Below, piece by piece: positions 26,001-38,000 of a stretch of DNA of 64,000 nt. The stretch comes from Nereocystis luetkeana. Taxonomy: Eukaryota > Sar > Phaeophyceae > Laminariales > Laminariaceae. Each line of letters opens with the position of its first letter. Within the stretch, counting starts at the first letter, position 1. A model generated the notes under the pieces. It saw only the letters and a program-made list of their open reading frames with translations. It ran no database searches and was not told where the DNA came from. The translations under genes and the position numbers were made by a program. The stretch is taken from NCBI GenBank assembly GCA_031213475.1, contig JARUPZ010000017.1, positions 310,001 through 374,000 on the forward strand. The letters run 5' to 3'.

Positions 26001-29000
26001 AGCTTACTGTTGCAGCGTGTGTTGTAGGAAACTATTGTTGGAAGGCAGCACGTGTTGTAGGATGCCTACTGTTGTCGGGTAGGGGTGTAGGAGGAAGCCT
26101 ACTGTTGTAGCTTAGGGTATTGGAGGAAGCCTATTGCTTCGTCATAGAGCAGGGTGTTGGGGGAGGCCTATTGCTGTACCTAGGGTATCGTAGGAAGCCT
26201 ACGGAGGTGCGATAGGGTGCTGTAAGGAGCCTGTTCGTGGTAGGCTAAGGCGCTGTAGGAAGCCTAACGTTGTAAGGTAGGGATGGTATTGTTGTAGGAA
26301 GCCTGTCGTTGAACGGGGAAGAGACTCTCACCTTTGGAAACCGAAGATGGAGGGGCATGTCGAGACTGCTGCCGTCGGTGACGGTGATCATGCCCTGCGC
26401 AGACCCCTTTGTATCTCTTGTCACCACGCCGCACACGCCAACACCCAGAATCACCTCCACCTTCAGCGTGCCCTGCTCCGCAAGAGGCGAGAGGACAGGA
26501 AGAGCAACGGCAAGGGCAATGGTAACGATAGCGACACCCTTTCATGTCACACCTTCATGTAAACGACAACAACGACAACGGCAATACTCAGCACCACTCT
26601 GATCGCCAATATAAGGCGCACTTAGATGGTAAAAAATGCTAAAACGTTCTTCACATTTTTCATCAGACTGATACGTAGCGCTTTGGGGTTTTGGCCCAGC
26701 TACGTACGTATGGTAGCATTTGTTTGTTTGCCCAAAAAACATGTGACTGTGTGTACGGAGTAGTACTGTAAGGGTCACTCACCAACAACACTACCCCTGC
26801 TACCCAATGCCGTCAATCCTAGTAGCTCACCTTGGGCTGTACCTCTACGCGGGTTGCGGCCTTTTTTTTGTCCCCTCTCCTGTCCCCTTCCTTCACCGTT
26901 AAAAGCACCTCAGACCCTTCCCTCAACTCCGCCAAATTTCTGCAAAGGGCACAAGAACAGTCAATAACTCAGCCTTGCCTTATGCCGTGAGGTTACCCCC
27001 ATGTCCCCGCCATCGTCTAGTGTTTTACGTCATGCCATGTCTTGTAACGTCATGACCCGTCAAGGCAACACACCCCCTACCACTTTCTCCGAACCAAGGG
27101 TGAGGGTTGTGGCGCATGCAACGACAGTGGGCAGTGGACAGTGGACAGTGGTGGCTTTGGGAAGATCTCGTCGATATCCTTCCATAGACGATAGACGTTC
27201 AGCACGGCGTTTGCACTCTCCCTGATGTCACGATGTGGAGCAAATCAGCTTGGAAAATCACCCGAGGGGGCGTGTTATCTTGGGTGTTTTACGGTACGTC
27301 AAACCAGTCATTCCACGTCACGACCCGCCGTGTCACATCATGACCCGTCGGGTCACGTCATATCTTGTCTTGTAACGTCATGTCACAAGACATGCTCGTC
27401 GCGACACGTCATATCCCGTCATGTCACGTCGAGTCCCGTCAAATCACATCATGTCCTGTCATGTTTTGCACCCGTCATTGCGTAGTGCGCTACAGTCATG
27501 CCATGTCACACCATGTCACACCTGCACCCTCGGCATGTCCCGTCATGCCACGTCTTGTGACACGGCATATTCCGTCATGACCCGCCGTATTACGACATGT
27601 CCCGCCATGAAAAGTCATGCCCCCGTCATAGTTCATTGTGGTATGCCATGTCATGCCATGTCATGTCACGTGACGCGATGTCATGGCACGTCAAGTCACG
27701 TCATGTTCCGACACGCCCGCCTTCCAGGTCACGTCACGTCACCCCACGCCACGTCATATCTTGACACGCCATGTCATGACCCCGTCATATCAAAGCATGT
27801 CACATTGTGTTGACATCATGCCACACTTATCATGCCACGTCACATCACTTTCTCTGTCAACACGCGGCGGCACCGTAAAGCTGGTGTAATGCGTCCTTCA
27901 CAATCATAAATAAAATGTACTCGCACGTACATACGGACATGTATCGAGTACTAATATTAATAGTGCACTTACTTGCAAGTGTCGGCGATGCGGAAGTAGA
28001 CATCCTCGTTGCCTCCCAAGGGGCGGATGAAGCCGAAACCGCCTTCGCGCAAGCTCCGGACGACACCTTCCGAACGCTCACCCCCGAAGCTGACCAGCCT
28101 CACGTTCTTCGCTTGGGTCTGGTGATATGGCCATGTCATGTGAAGTGGGAGCAAAAGCAATGAGGACAATAGATACAGCTTGGGGACAACACATTTGGGA
28201 CAAGAGGTTTTCTATCTGAGCAGGTCATGGAACGTGGCGGTGTAACGTTATGGTGGGATAAATACCACTGAGGGAGGATAGAGTGTGGCACAATCCAATG
28301 CAAACCAGGAATACATTTTTTTTTATATGTATCACCTTTACTTTCCAGCTTAACTCGTAGGAGATTTTTACCCTCAGCGATCTTCTTCTGGGCAAAAGCC
28401 GTGGTCACAGGTGTCGTCCCTTCTCTCCCCCGGTACGTGCCTTCATTTTTTGTGGCGCATAGCATTCCCACTGCTCATCGAGTTTCATCGGATGTATCTA
28501 ACTCACGATTTGGCGTTTTCCGCTCATCATAAGAAAAAGCCCCTACTAGCATGCACTCGTGAGACTTGAAGCCACGAAATTGATCTTAGTAGGCATGCGG
28601 ACCACCTACTAAGCCAGCGGGGACGCCAAAAAAAAAACGTTTGTCGAGTTTCGAGTACAGCACTCGTTCTCAACAGTGGGTACTGAGTCAACTACAAATA
28701 AATACATACCGTGTACCAGGTACCAGTTACAGTACTATTCTAATACGAAGTACTCGTAAATAGCTCCTGATTTGAGTCATCTGAAAATCAGTACCCCTTC
28801 TCCTCCCATTAGACGCCTCCTTCCCCTCCCTCCCTCCCTCCCTTCCAACACCTCTCTTATCTTGCCCCCCCCTCCGCTCCCCCCTCCGAACGCCTATCTC
28901 CCCTCCAATTCCTCTCGTGTCTTGCCCCCCCCCCCCTCCACCCCATGACAACGATGCTGTTAAACAATACAATCATTGCGCAAGCTAGAGCACCAGGCTC

Positions 29001-32000
29001 TCGTTTTATTTATGTGTTCCTTCGTTATTTTGGCGGTCGGTCACCATGGCTGCCGGCCGAGTTACAGTAAATATTATTGTGCGGGGTGGAGAACCTTAAC
29101 TCGGCACAAGAGGGAGATGGTATCACGTAGGGTGTACATCGTAGGAACTCGCGAGGCAGTTACATGGTATACCCATCGCTGTCTCTGGAAGCGGCCACAC
29201 CGGAAAATAAATCAAGTCGTTCGACGCTGTCATCCATGTGCAACAAAATCCGCCAGACAAGGTGCCGAAAATCGCTTCACAAGCTATTCCTAGTAGATGC
29301 AGCTCACCCTTCATGCGACTAGCCTGACACCTAACGGCGCTTCGCTTGGTGCTGCCTGGTCGGGGACACCTCGACGTGCTCCATCCAGGGCATGGTAGGG
29401 ATGCGGGGAGCCTATGGTCACACCACTACATGAGTATACCCACTTCCGCCCGCCCCCTCCCTCCAAACGCCTCTCGTACCTTGGTCCCTCCAAGCTTGGA
29501 TTTCCACAGGTCTGCCTCGATGACATCGCCCACTTCTAGGGTAGGAACTTGACTCTTTCCTAGCTCCTTGTGGTTCAAGGCGGCCACCATGCTGGTCACC
29601 ACCTCACTAACGCCAGATTCCTCAACCTTCTCTCCTCCTCCTCCTCCTCCTCCTCCTTCCTCGCCCCCTACCGCCCCCTCCAATGCTGCCCCAGGGGGTG
29701 AGGGGGGGATGATGAACCGTGCAACCCCGGGTTGCATACCGCCACCTGCCCCTCCGCCTTCACGGTTGGCGCAGAACATAATGTGTGTGTGAAGGTGGGG
29801 GGGGGTGCACTTATGATAGGGGGGGTGATACATACACCGCTCGAGGAATGTCGGGGGCCTTGGAATGCACTGGTATAAATATGAATAGGTACCTGGTAGC
29901 AATGTTGGATATCGTAGCGCAAAGTTCTGATATATCGAAGTTAGATGTATCGAATCGAAGGCGTTCCGCCCTCCACCTCCTTGGCACCCCAGTATATTTT
30001 ACGCTGATACCGAAGGAAGCGTTCCGAATGAGAGCAATGAAATCCGATTCTGTATGATATCGTATCGTATCCGTAACACTAGACGCATCGTTGATTAAAA
30101 AATACTGTGCGATATAACGTCGTATCAAAATCGATATCGTTCGATATCCGATATCCACCACCAGGTACCTGGTACTAATCAAGAGGTTCGCCCTTTAGAT
30201 TCCACTATAGTTTACACACCGCAGCAACGGCGATTTTGCTGTAATTATGTCAGCCTGTCAGTAGATTGCGTGTACTGCTCCATACATGCAGTTCGGGCAC
30301 AACTTATATCCCCTGCCCCGGCAAAACCACACTGCGTATGTATGGCATCACGTTTTTTTTCGCGTGCGCTATAACCTCCTTCTACAATGGGCATTGTTTT
30401 CCTCCTCACGTCCGAAAATAGATTGCCCGACATGTCTTGAGCGGCGAAAGCGTCAAAGCCCAACTGTTGAAATCTTGGCGGCGATGGCTTACTCAGGGGA
30501 GGGCTCGGAGGGTGGGCGCCAACGCCAACGCCAACATCAACACCAACACCAACACGCCATCAGCACCATCACTACAGCAACATCAACACCAACACCATCA
30601 CCACCAACACGCTGACCACCACCACCAATACCAACACCATCAGATACACCATCCCCCACCCAAACCCCGCAACCAACACCAACACGCCATCAGCACCATC
30701 ACTACAGCCACCCTCTGCCCCCCAACCCCCACCGACACAAAACAGCTCTCGTACAATACCACAACTAACCCCACAACAGCTTACCACCATCGCTACAAAA
30801 ACAGCCCAAACACAACACCATCATCGATACCACCACCACCCTTCCCTCCTCCCTCCACAACAACCACAACACCGCCACCAACATATCCACCGCCGTCACC
30901 ACCTCTCGTCCCTCACTTTACACAACCGCCACCACCAATACCAACCCCACCCCCCCCCACCAACGTTCTCCACCTTCTCTCCCGCCGCCGAAGCCCTGCC
31001 TCGGGGGTAGCGTAGGCGGCCTTTCGACTGTCCCCTGGACACACACATGAGTCTCCTCCTCCACGGCTAAGGTGCCGGGGGGTAGGATCTTAATCTCCAG
31101 TGCTCGAAAGCTATCCCTACGACCTTTCGTACGGTCAGGTATAACCCAAAACTCCGCCTACAAGTAGGCGTTTCGATGCCGAGGGGGGGGGGGAGGGGAG
31201 AGGGGATGGGGAGGAAGGGGAGGGAAGTGAGAGGAGGAGGGGGCGTACTCATTCGTTGCTTGGCTTAGTCATTTCACCATTGAACGCGCATCCCTTTCGA
31301 GACGGAGGGGGAGGAAGGGGGGGGAGGAGGGGGAGGGAGGGCGGGGATGGGGGGGTGGAAGGGGAGTGTAGAAGTGGGGGGGGGGGGATGAGAGGGGGGG
31401 GGATACATAAAACAGGACAGGACAGGACAGGACAGGACAGGACAGGACAGGACAGGACAGAGGGTCGGCGTCACTCTGGCATCGGTAAAGCTGACTCGCC
31501 ACTACATCTACAGACAAGACAACATCAAATCAACATCAAATCAACACAATACATATTACATACAGTACATGAGCTCGTGTGTCCCGCAAACTCAAGTACG
31601 AACAAAAAAGGGAACCTCGCCTGCGAGCCCACCCGGAGCCGCTCCGTCCCCCCCTCCCTGGCTTGCAGCACGTGAGACGTGTTGAAGTAGATGGTGTCGG
31701 GGCACGACAGCGAGTGCAGGAAGCCGTAGTCGTGGGTGAGCTTCTTAACTACCCCCTGCTGCTTCGTAGCCCCGCTGTCGACCAGCTGAAAGAGTAAGTA
31801 CCGCCGACAATCGACAGGGGGGGGGAGGGGGGTGATTTACTGGCAGGTCCGTATGGTTTGCATGATTTGAATGTCATTTGTATGATTTCTAGCTTCGTAG
31901 TCCCGCTACCGACCAGCTGGACGAAACACACCGACGGCGACCGTGACGGCCGGGGGAGGGGGGCGGGACGGGGGGAGAGAGAAGGGAAGATGATCATCAT

Positions 32001-35000
32001 ATAAAATGACTTATTGAAATAATGATTCAACTACGGTAGTATGATAAGTAGAATTTCGCGCGTCGTAGCCCCTCTGTCGACCAGCTGAATGCTACCAGGC
32101 ACGTACCAACGGCAATCAATCGACAGCGCGGTGGTGATGTGGAGGAGAGGGGTGGGAGAAGGCAAATCATACGGCATGATTTACTGGAATTGTTTATTGG
32201 CTATTTCGGAGAAAAAAACGAAGTACTTCGAAGTACATACCAGGTAGAGTAGTACCAGGTATATAGCAATAGATACCTGGTGGTGATTCTAACCAAATAC
32301 CTGGTATGGTGTGTGAACATGCTTTACTGTAGGGGGATACATCGTACATGCGTTTGAGGTCCATCGTGGGTTCTGATTACTATCTATTAATATGAACGAC
32401 TGCAGTATGTATTACTATGCCCTCCGTAATAATATGAATTGTATGTTTTGTATGAATTGTATGATTCGAATGATGTGTATGACTTATGGCATCTATGTCA
32501 TTGTCTTATGTACTGTGATTACCTTTTTTAGCTGTTCTTCCTCTCGCTTCTCCTTGTTGGTCCTGACGAGCACCACCTTCACAGCCCGCTTCCTTCCGCT
32601 GCCTTTGTCCTGGCTCACCTATTAATATAGTAATAATAGCCAATAGGCAATACGCAATAGGCAATAGGCACCCACAACAGCAATGACAATACGGCAGTCA
32701 TACCATTAACGCCTTACTATTACGGGGGACCATATTAAATAGGACCAAATATTCTTCGTAAAAAGTAGGTATATAAAGGCGTTTGTGTGTACCGTAGGTC
32801 CTATTTACTATGGTCCCCCGTGATAACCCTAATACTGTGGAACCAGGACGCATATCAAAATCTAACCCTAGGCTTCATCAAGATTCCTTGTCCTGGCCGG
32901 CCTATTAATGGTGGCATGCGCATGGTCACAATAATAATACAAACATCAACAACGACAAGGCAGTCACGACATCAGTACGTAGTCGAACAATACTGCTGTA
33001 CTATTAATAGCGAGTACCAGGGTAGCATGTTGCCTGTAATACCAAATAGAGCTTAGCAGCGTGTCAGTGAGTGAGTGAGTGAGTGAGTGTGAATGCACGA
33101 TTCGACGCGAGTCGAAGGGAATAAAATGCTCAACTCTTTCCGCGACAACAATGGAGGCACACTAAAGTCTTTGATATGGCCATAATACATCTGAGTTACG
33201 AAATGGAGGGAGCTGGAATACAATATTTTACTAGAGGCAAGCAAGAAAATACGTGCCGGGGCAAAAAAAGCTGAAAAAGAAATACCAGGTACAACACAGC
33301 AAATCAGATGAGGCTACCGTGTGACGGTATGATACGTTAGCAATAACTGTTATTTGGCTATGAGGGATTGATACTTGCGCGCACTGTCTGTGTGTGGAGG
33401 GCACACTCCAATAAAAAAACAAAACGAAACAAAAATAACGGTAAAATTGCCGAAAAATATCCGTTGAAACGGCTGACTGACCTGAAATCGAACCTCGTCA
33501 CCCCGTCTCAGACGCGACCCGGCATCCTCGTCCAAAGCGGCCGCGACAAGGTAGGGTACCATCGCCCCGGTTAGACCAAGGGCGGCTGGAATATTGCCTG
33601 AAACAACATTGCAAACACACGGCTTACGGTTAGGGCTAGACTTCGGCTTTGGGCTAGGCTTAGGCTTCGGTGTAAGACGCGACCCGGCATCCTCGTCCAA
33701 AGCGGCGCTCACGAGGTAGTGTACCATGGCCCCGGCAAGATCCAGAGCGGCTGGCATAACGCTCGAAGCAATTAGAGACCCGCGGACGGCGAATTGTCAC
33801 TGAAATTCGCCAAACCTCATCCTCGTCGCGGTTCGGTTGCTGGTCGTCTATATAGCGTGCACAGAAATGACAAGCGATGGTGATAATAATACGGGCATGA
33901 CAATGATGATGAAAATAATAAAGATAACAAAGTATACTAACGATACTTAGAAGGAAAATGGCCGAGACAGTGAGATGGAGGGAGATCAGTGCCATGTCCG
34001 GCACTCATTGCATCAGTTCATCAGCCACCATTCGCCATTGAACGTTCATCGTTAATATGACTCAAATTCCACGCTGGCAAGTCATTCATATGTACAGTAC
34101 TGAATCATGTTGAGTAAACAACCATCAGTCTTCATTGAACGTTGTTCATTGGTCGCTGATCGTCAATGAGTGATCTTTGACTCTGATCGTTCATCCTTGA
34201 TCGCTGATAATGGATACCCTTGGTACCTGGTATGTGATCATTGATCAGTATCACTCCTCATTCACCATTAATCACTGACCATGGATTAGTCATGAGTCAT
34301 AATTTCGTTCAAAAGGAACCAGTCATCATTCATCGAGCATTCGTCAAACGGAGGGTGATAATTCCAACCACTACAGCTGCAGCTACAGCTAGAGCTAGAG
34401 TACGTGCTTGCACAAGAGAGCGAAAAGGCTGTCGAAGCGCAGGCATCATGCATGCATAGCACCTATCATGAGCGTTGTTTTTACGGAACGAACGCAAAAA
34501 AAAAACACGATTCGTCGTACATAAGTCACGATTCGTGACAGTGGTAAAGCGGCATTAAGTCACGTCAAAAAAAAAAAAAACTCGTCATCAATCGTGACAT
34601 GCATTTTTATTGATCCCGTAAAAAACATTATGTCACGATTTGGCACAAATACCACGATTCACGAAAATATCACATTCTCGTTACACATTTTGTTCGTTGG
34701 CGACTGACCCTTCATCACGCTAAAACAAATATGCATCACCTGCATGCCTTTCTGCAGCAGCAGCAGCAGTGGCTGGAGTCTCCGCGACTGTCTCCCCTGT
34801 CTCTGGGGTAGCACCGTCTGCTCCCTCCGCGACTACGTTGCCATCACCTAGAGACAAAGGAGGTAGAGGCACCGCCATCATCATTGTGATCGTAATCAGT
34901 ATCGTCATTATGTTACCCCTGCCATCATTGTCTTTATCGCCGCCACCTCCACATCACCATCGTCACTATCATCAGCATCACTATCATCAACATCACCACC

Positions 35001-38000
35001 ACCACCATCATCTTCATCAACACTGCAGTTTTTTCGGCAAAAGTATCGAATCACCGGTATACTGCAATCAACATAAAAAAGGCGGTTCTCCACCAAATCC
35101 CACTATACACTATACCGTCTGATATACCTTGCATACCCTGCAGCTTCGCACCTTCCTCGTCCGTAGCGGCGTTATCCCAACCAGGGGCTCCTTGAGTTTC
35201 ATCCCCTGCCCCCGTGGCGGCGTCCGCACCCCCTTCCCCCTCTTGGGACGCAGTGCTTGAAGTCGGGTTTTCTTCGGGGAGCACGCCCCCCGTTATCTTT
35301 GAAGGGCGAGAGGGGGGGGGGGGGGGGGGGGGGCGTACTCCTTTGTTGCTTGCCTTAGTCATTTGACCATTGACCACGCATCCCTTTCGAGACGGAGCAC
35401 TGCTCCTACTCCGAATAGAAACACCTTCAGCAATTGGGCGCTCATTACGTGGTTTCCATATATTACATAACAGGTAACAGGTAGTTTTTTTTTTTAATCC
35501 TATCCCCTTCCTGTTTGGCCGTCTGTGCCCACCATCTATCTCCTGGGATAGCGATCGTTTTCTCGCTGCTATCTAGTGTGTCAAACTCCTCCATGTAACA
35601 TTCGTCTATTTCTCTCATCTCCTCTTCTAACACATCCCGTTCCTCCTTGTATATTTCACATTCTCCTACTATGTGAGTTCCATTCTCTACTCTCTATTGC
35701 TATGCCACATGGGCGCATCTGTGCATCTATTTCTTCCTCCTCCCGGCTACTGGTATACCTCTTTCTTCTTTCTGGCAGGTCCAGGTCACCTGCACGAAAG
35801 CGCAGTTTCAGCGTTTTCGCCAAGTCCATTGGGCCGTGCAAATACGTTTTCATTCCTATTCCTTCCCTCAATCCCCCGTATATCTCTAGGTGTTTTTCAG
35901 GAGGGGGGGCGGGGGTATGACGTTCATTTGTTGTTTGCTTCATCCGTTAGCCATTGACCATGGATCCCTGTCGGGACGGAGGACCATCCCTACTCCCAGT
36001 ATAGACACCTGCAACATATGCTATGCTGCAACATGTGAGCGCTCATTGCGTTCTTTCCAATACCTGGTGCTACATTAAACACACTTGCTTATCGTACCCC
36101 CGTTCTGGTTCGCTTTGTTGTGGCCAATATCTATCTCCTAGGGTAGAGTAGCGATCGTTATCTCGCTAGAGAGAAGGGGGGGCGAGATCACTACCTGCTA
36201 GATAACTACTAACATCGCTGCTGGTTTAGTAGTCACAAAAAGCAAGGATGGTAGTACGGGGGACCATAGTTAACAGGACCTACGGCACACACAAAAAAAA
36301 CTATATGTTTAGCTATTTTTACTAACAATATTTGGTTCTATTTACTATGGCCCCCCGAAATAGTAAACAGTACCTGTAATAACTTACCGCCAATAAACTG
36401 TTTTCAGCTTTAGATCCCGGGCATCCCCAAAAAAACTGGGGATGATACTTACCGTCCCCGGGGTGTCCATAGTAATATGTAAGTCTGTCGTTTTCTACAT
36501 TTCGTTTGCACGTAGCTGGTTCCGTTCTAAACATATCTCTTTATGCTGTAGCGTGAACGTTTTTCAAGGGTTTCCGTTGAATATGGAGGTGTTTTTATAC
36601 GGGACATACAACTTACCCGGATTTTGATATTACCCCCCCGGCAGATTCAAAGATGTGTTCAGCGGTGCCTAGGTTACATAGAACTACTTACAGATATATC
36701 ACTCTCTTAAGCGTGCTCGGTTGGTACATCCCTGGCCTTTCAGAGCTGCCACTTGGATATCGCATCCTTTGAGTAGTTGCCGGACCTTTCCAGCGGTTCT
36801 TTGTTTTCTCTATCCTTCTTGTCACCTTCAGTTATTTTTCCCTTTCTTCTTTCGTTTCGTGTGCGTGTGTATACTCCGAGCACGGCACCGCGGGCGAGAG
36901 CGGCACTGTCGCGGGTGTCAGCCGGTGATGGCGGGTAGAGGAGTTGCAAGGAGCGCGGTCGCCGTTTTCGTGGCTAGGCGTTGCGTGTGCCTCGAGACAC
37001 GAGGGAAGCATGAATGGGCTCTGTCTGACCTCCATCTGTAGAATTAGATTGGGCGTTACAAGAGTCTGTTAGGGTCGTCCGGGATTGCAAAATAACATGC
37101 AAGCGGTGCTTATTTTTGCGACCAAGCTGAAGTTCACAGAGAGAGCTACGCAGTCTGAGTAGCAACATTGTCGAGCTGGCGAACGAGGGTCACGGTGAGC
37201 ACGCGGGCGACGGAGCTCACTTTGGCAGAGAGGGAGGAAAGCTTTACCAGGACCGAATCGGTGGCGAGGTGGTCGCGAGAGGGGCGGGCGGCGTACGAGG
37301 CTGAGAGAAGCTCTACTGTTCGATTTTTTATTTTTATATTTTTTGGCCGGTGTAAGGTGTTCAAATCAGGCAGATAATTAAATTCACGAGAGGGGACGGG
37401 GGGTTTTCTTTCTTTCCGAAATTTTCGGTTTCATTTTCATTATTTTCGCGGCGCTGCTGTTGTGTGCTGTACTTTCTCTTTCGTACATAGGAGTACAGAC
37501 ATTCGGCATATCGAAAGAAGAAAATTATTACGGGGGTTCATATTTAATAGGACCAAATATTGTTAGTAAAAATGGTTAAACATATAGGTTTTTATGTATA
37601 CCATAGGTCCTATTAACTATGGTCCCCCGTAATAGTACCCTACCTGGGGTATGTACGTACGTACGACAAGTGAGCGAACTTTGCGGGCGGAACCGCCCGC
37701 GACGCAAAGCGTATGTGGCGTCCGAGCTATTTTCTTCTGAAGCATGGCGGCGGGGGACTCTTGACATTATCAAGTCGCCGGTTTGCAACTACAAGCCATG
37801 AAAAAAACTATATTCAATCATGAAGCTCTACCCGCTTCGCATAGTAATTTGATGTACTTTTCCTTCCTGAGCGAGCGTAGCGGGCTCGTGTAGAAATTAA
37901 AGGTCCCTGGGGACGTCTTCGTAGCCAAGTTAGGGTCATTTTGGCTAGGACTCCGCGGTGGTGGATATATGTTTGACTGGTCGATAAGTGGGTGCGCGGG

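Noticed and set aside
27010-27860. CRISPR-like regular repeats (GTCATG/CACGTC)
   Set aside because: Units are 5-10 bp, degenerate and without spacers, and the window is eukaryotic nuclear DNA.
35656-35943. Candidate CSD-g gene exon encoding LHGPMDLAKTLKLRF
   Set aside because: No phase-0 exit exists to exon 8, and the sequence is part of a LINE C-terminal region continuing into L4.
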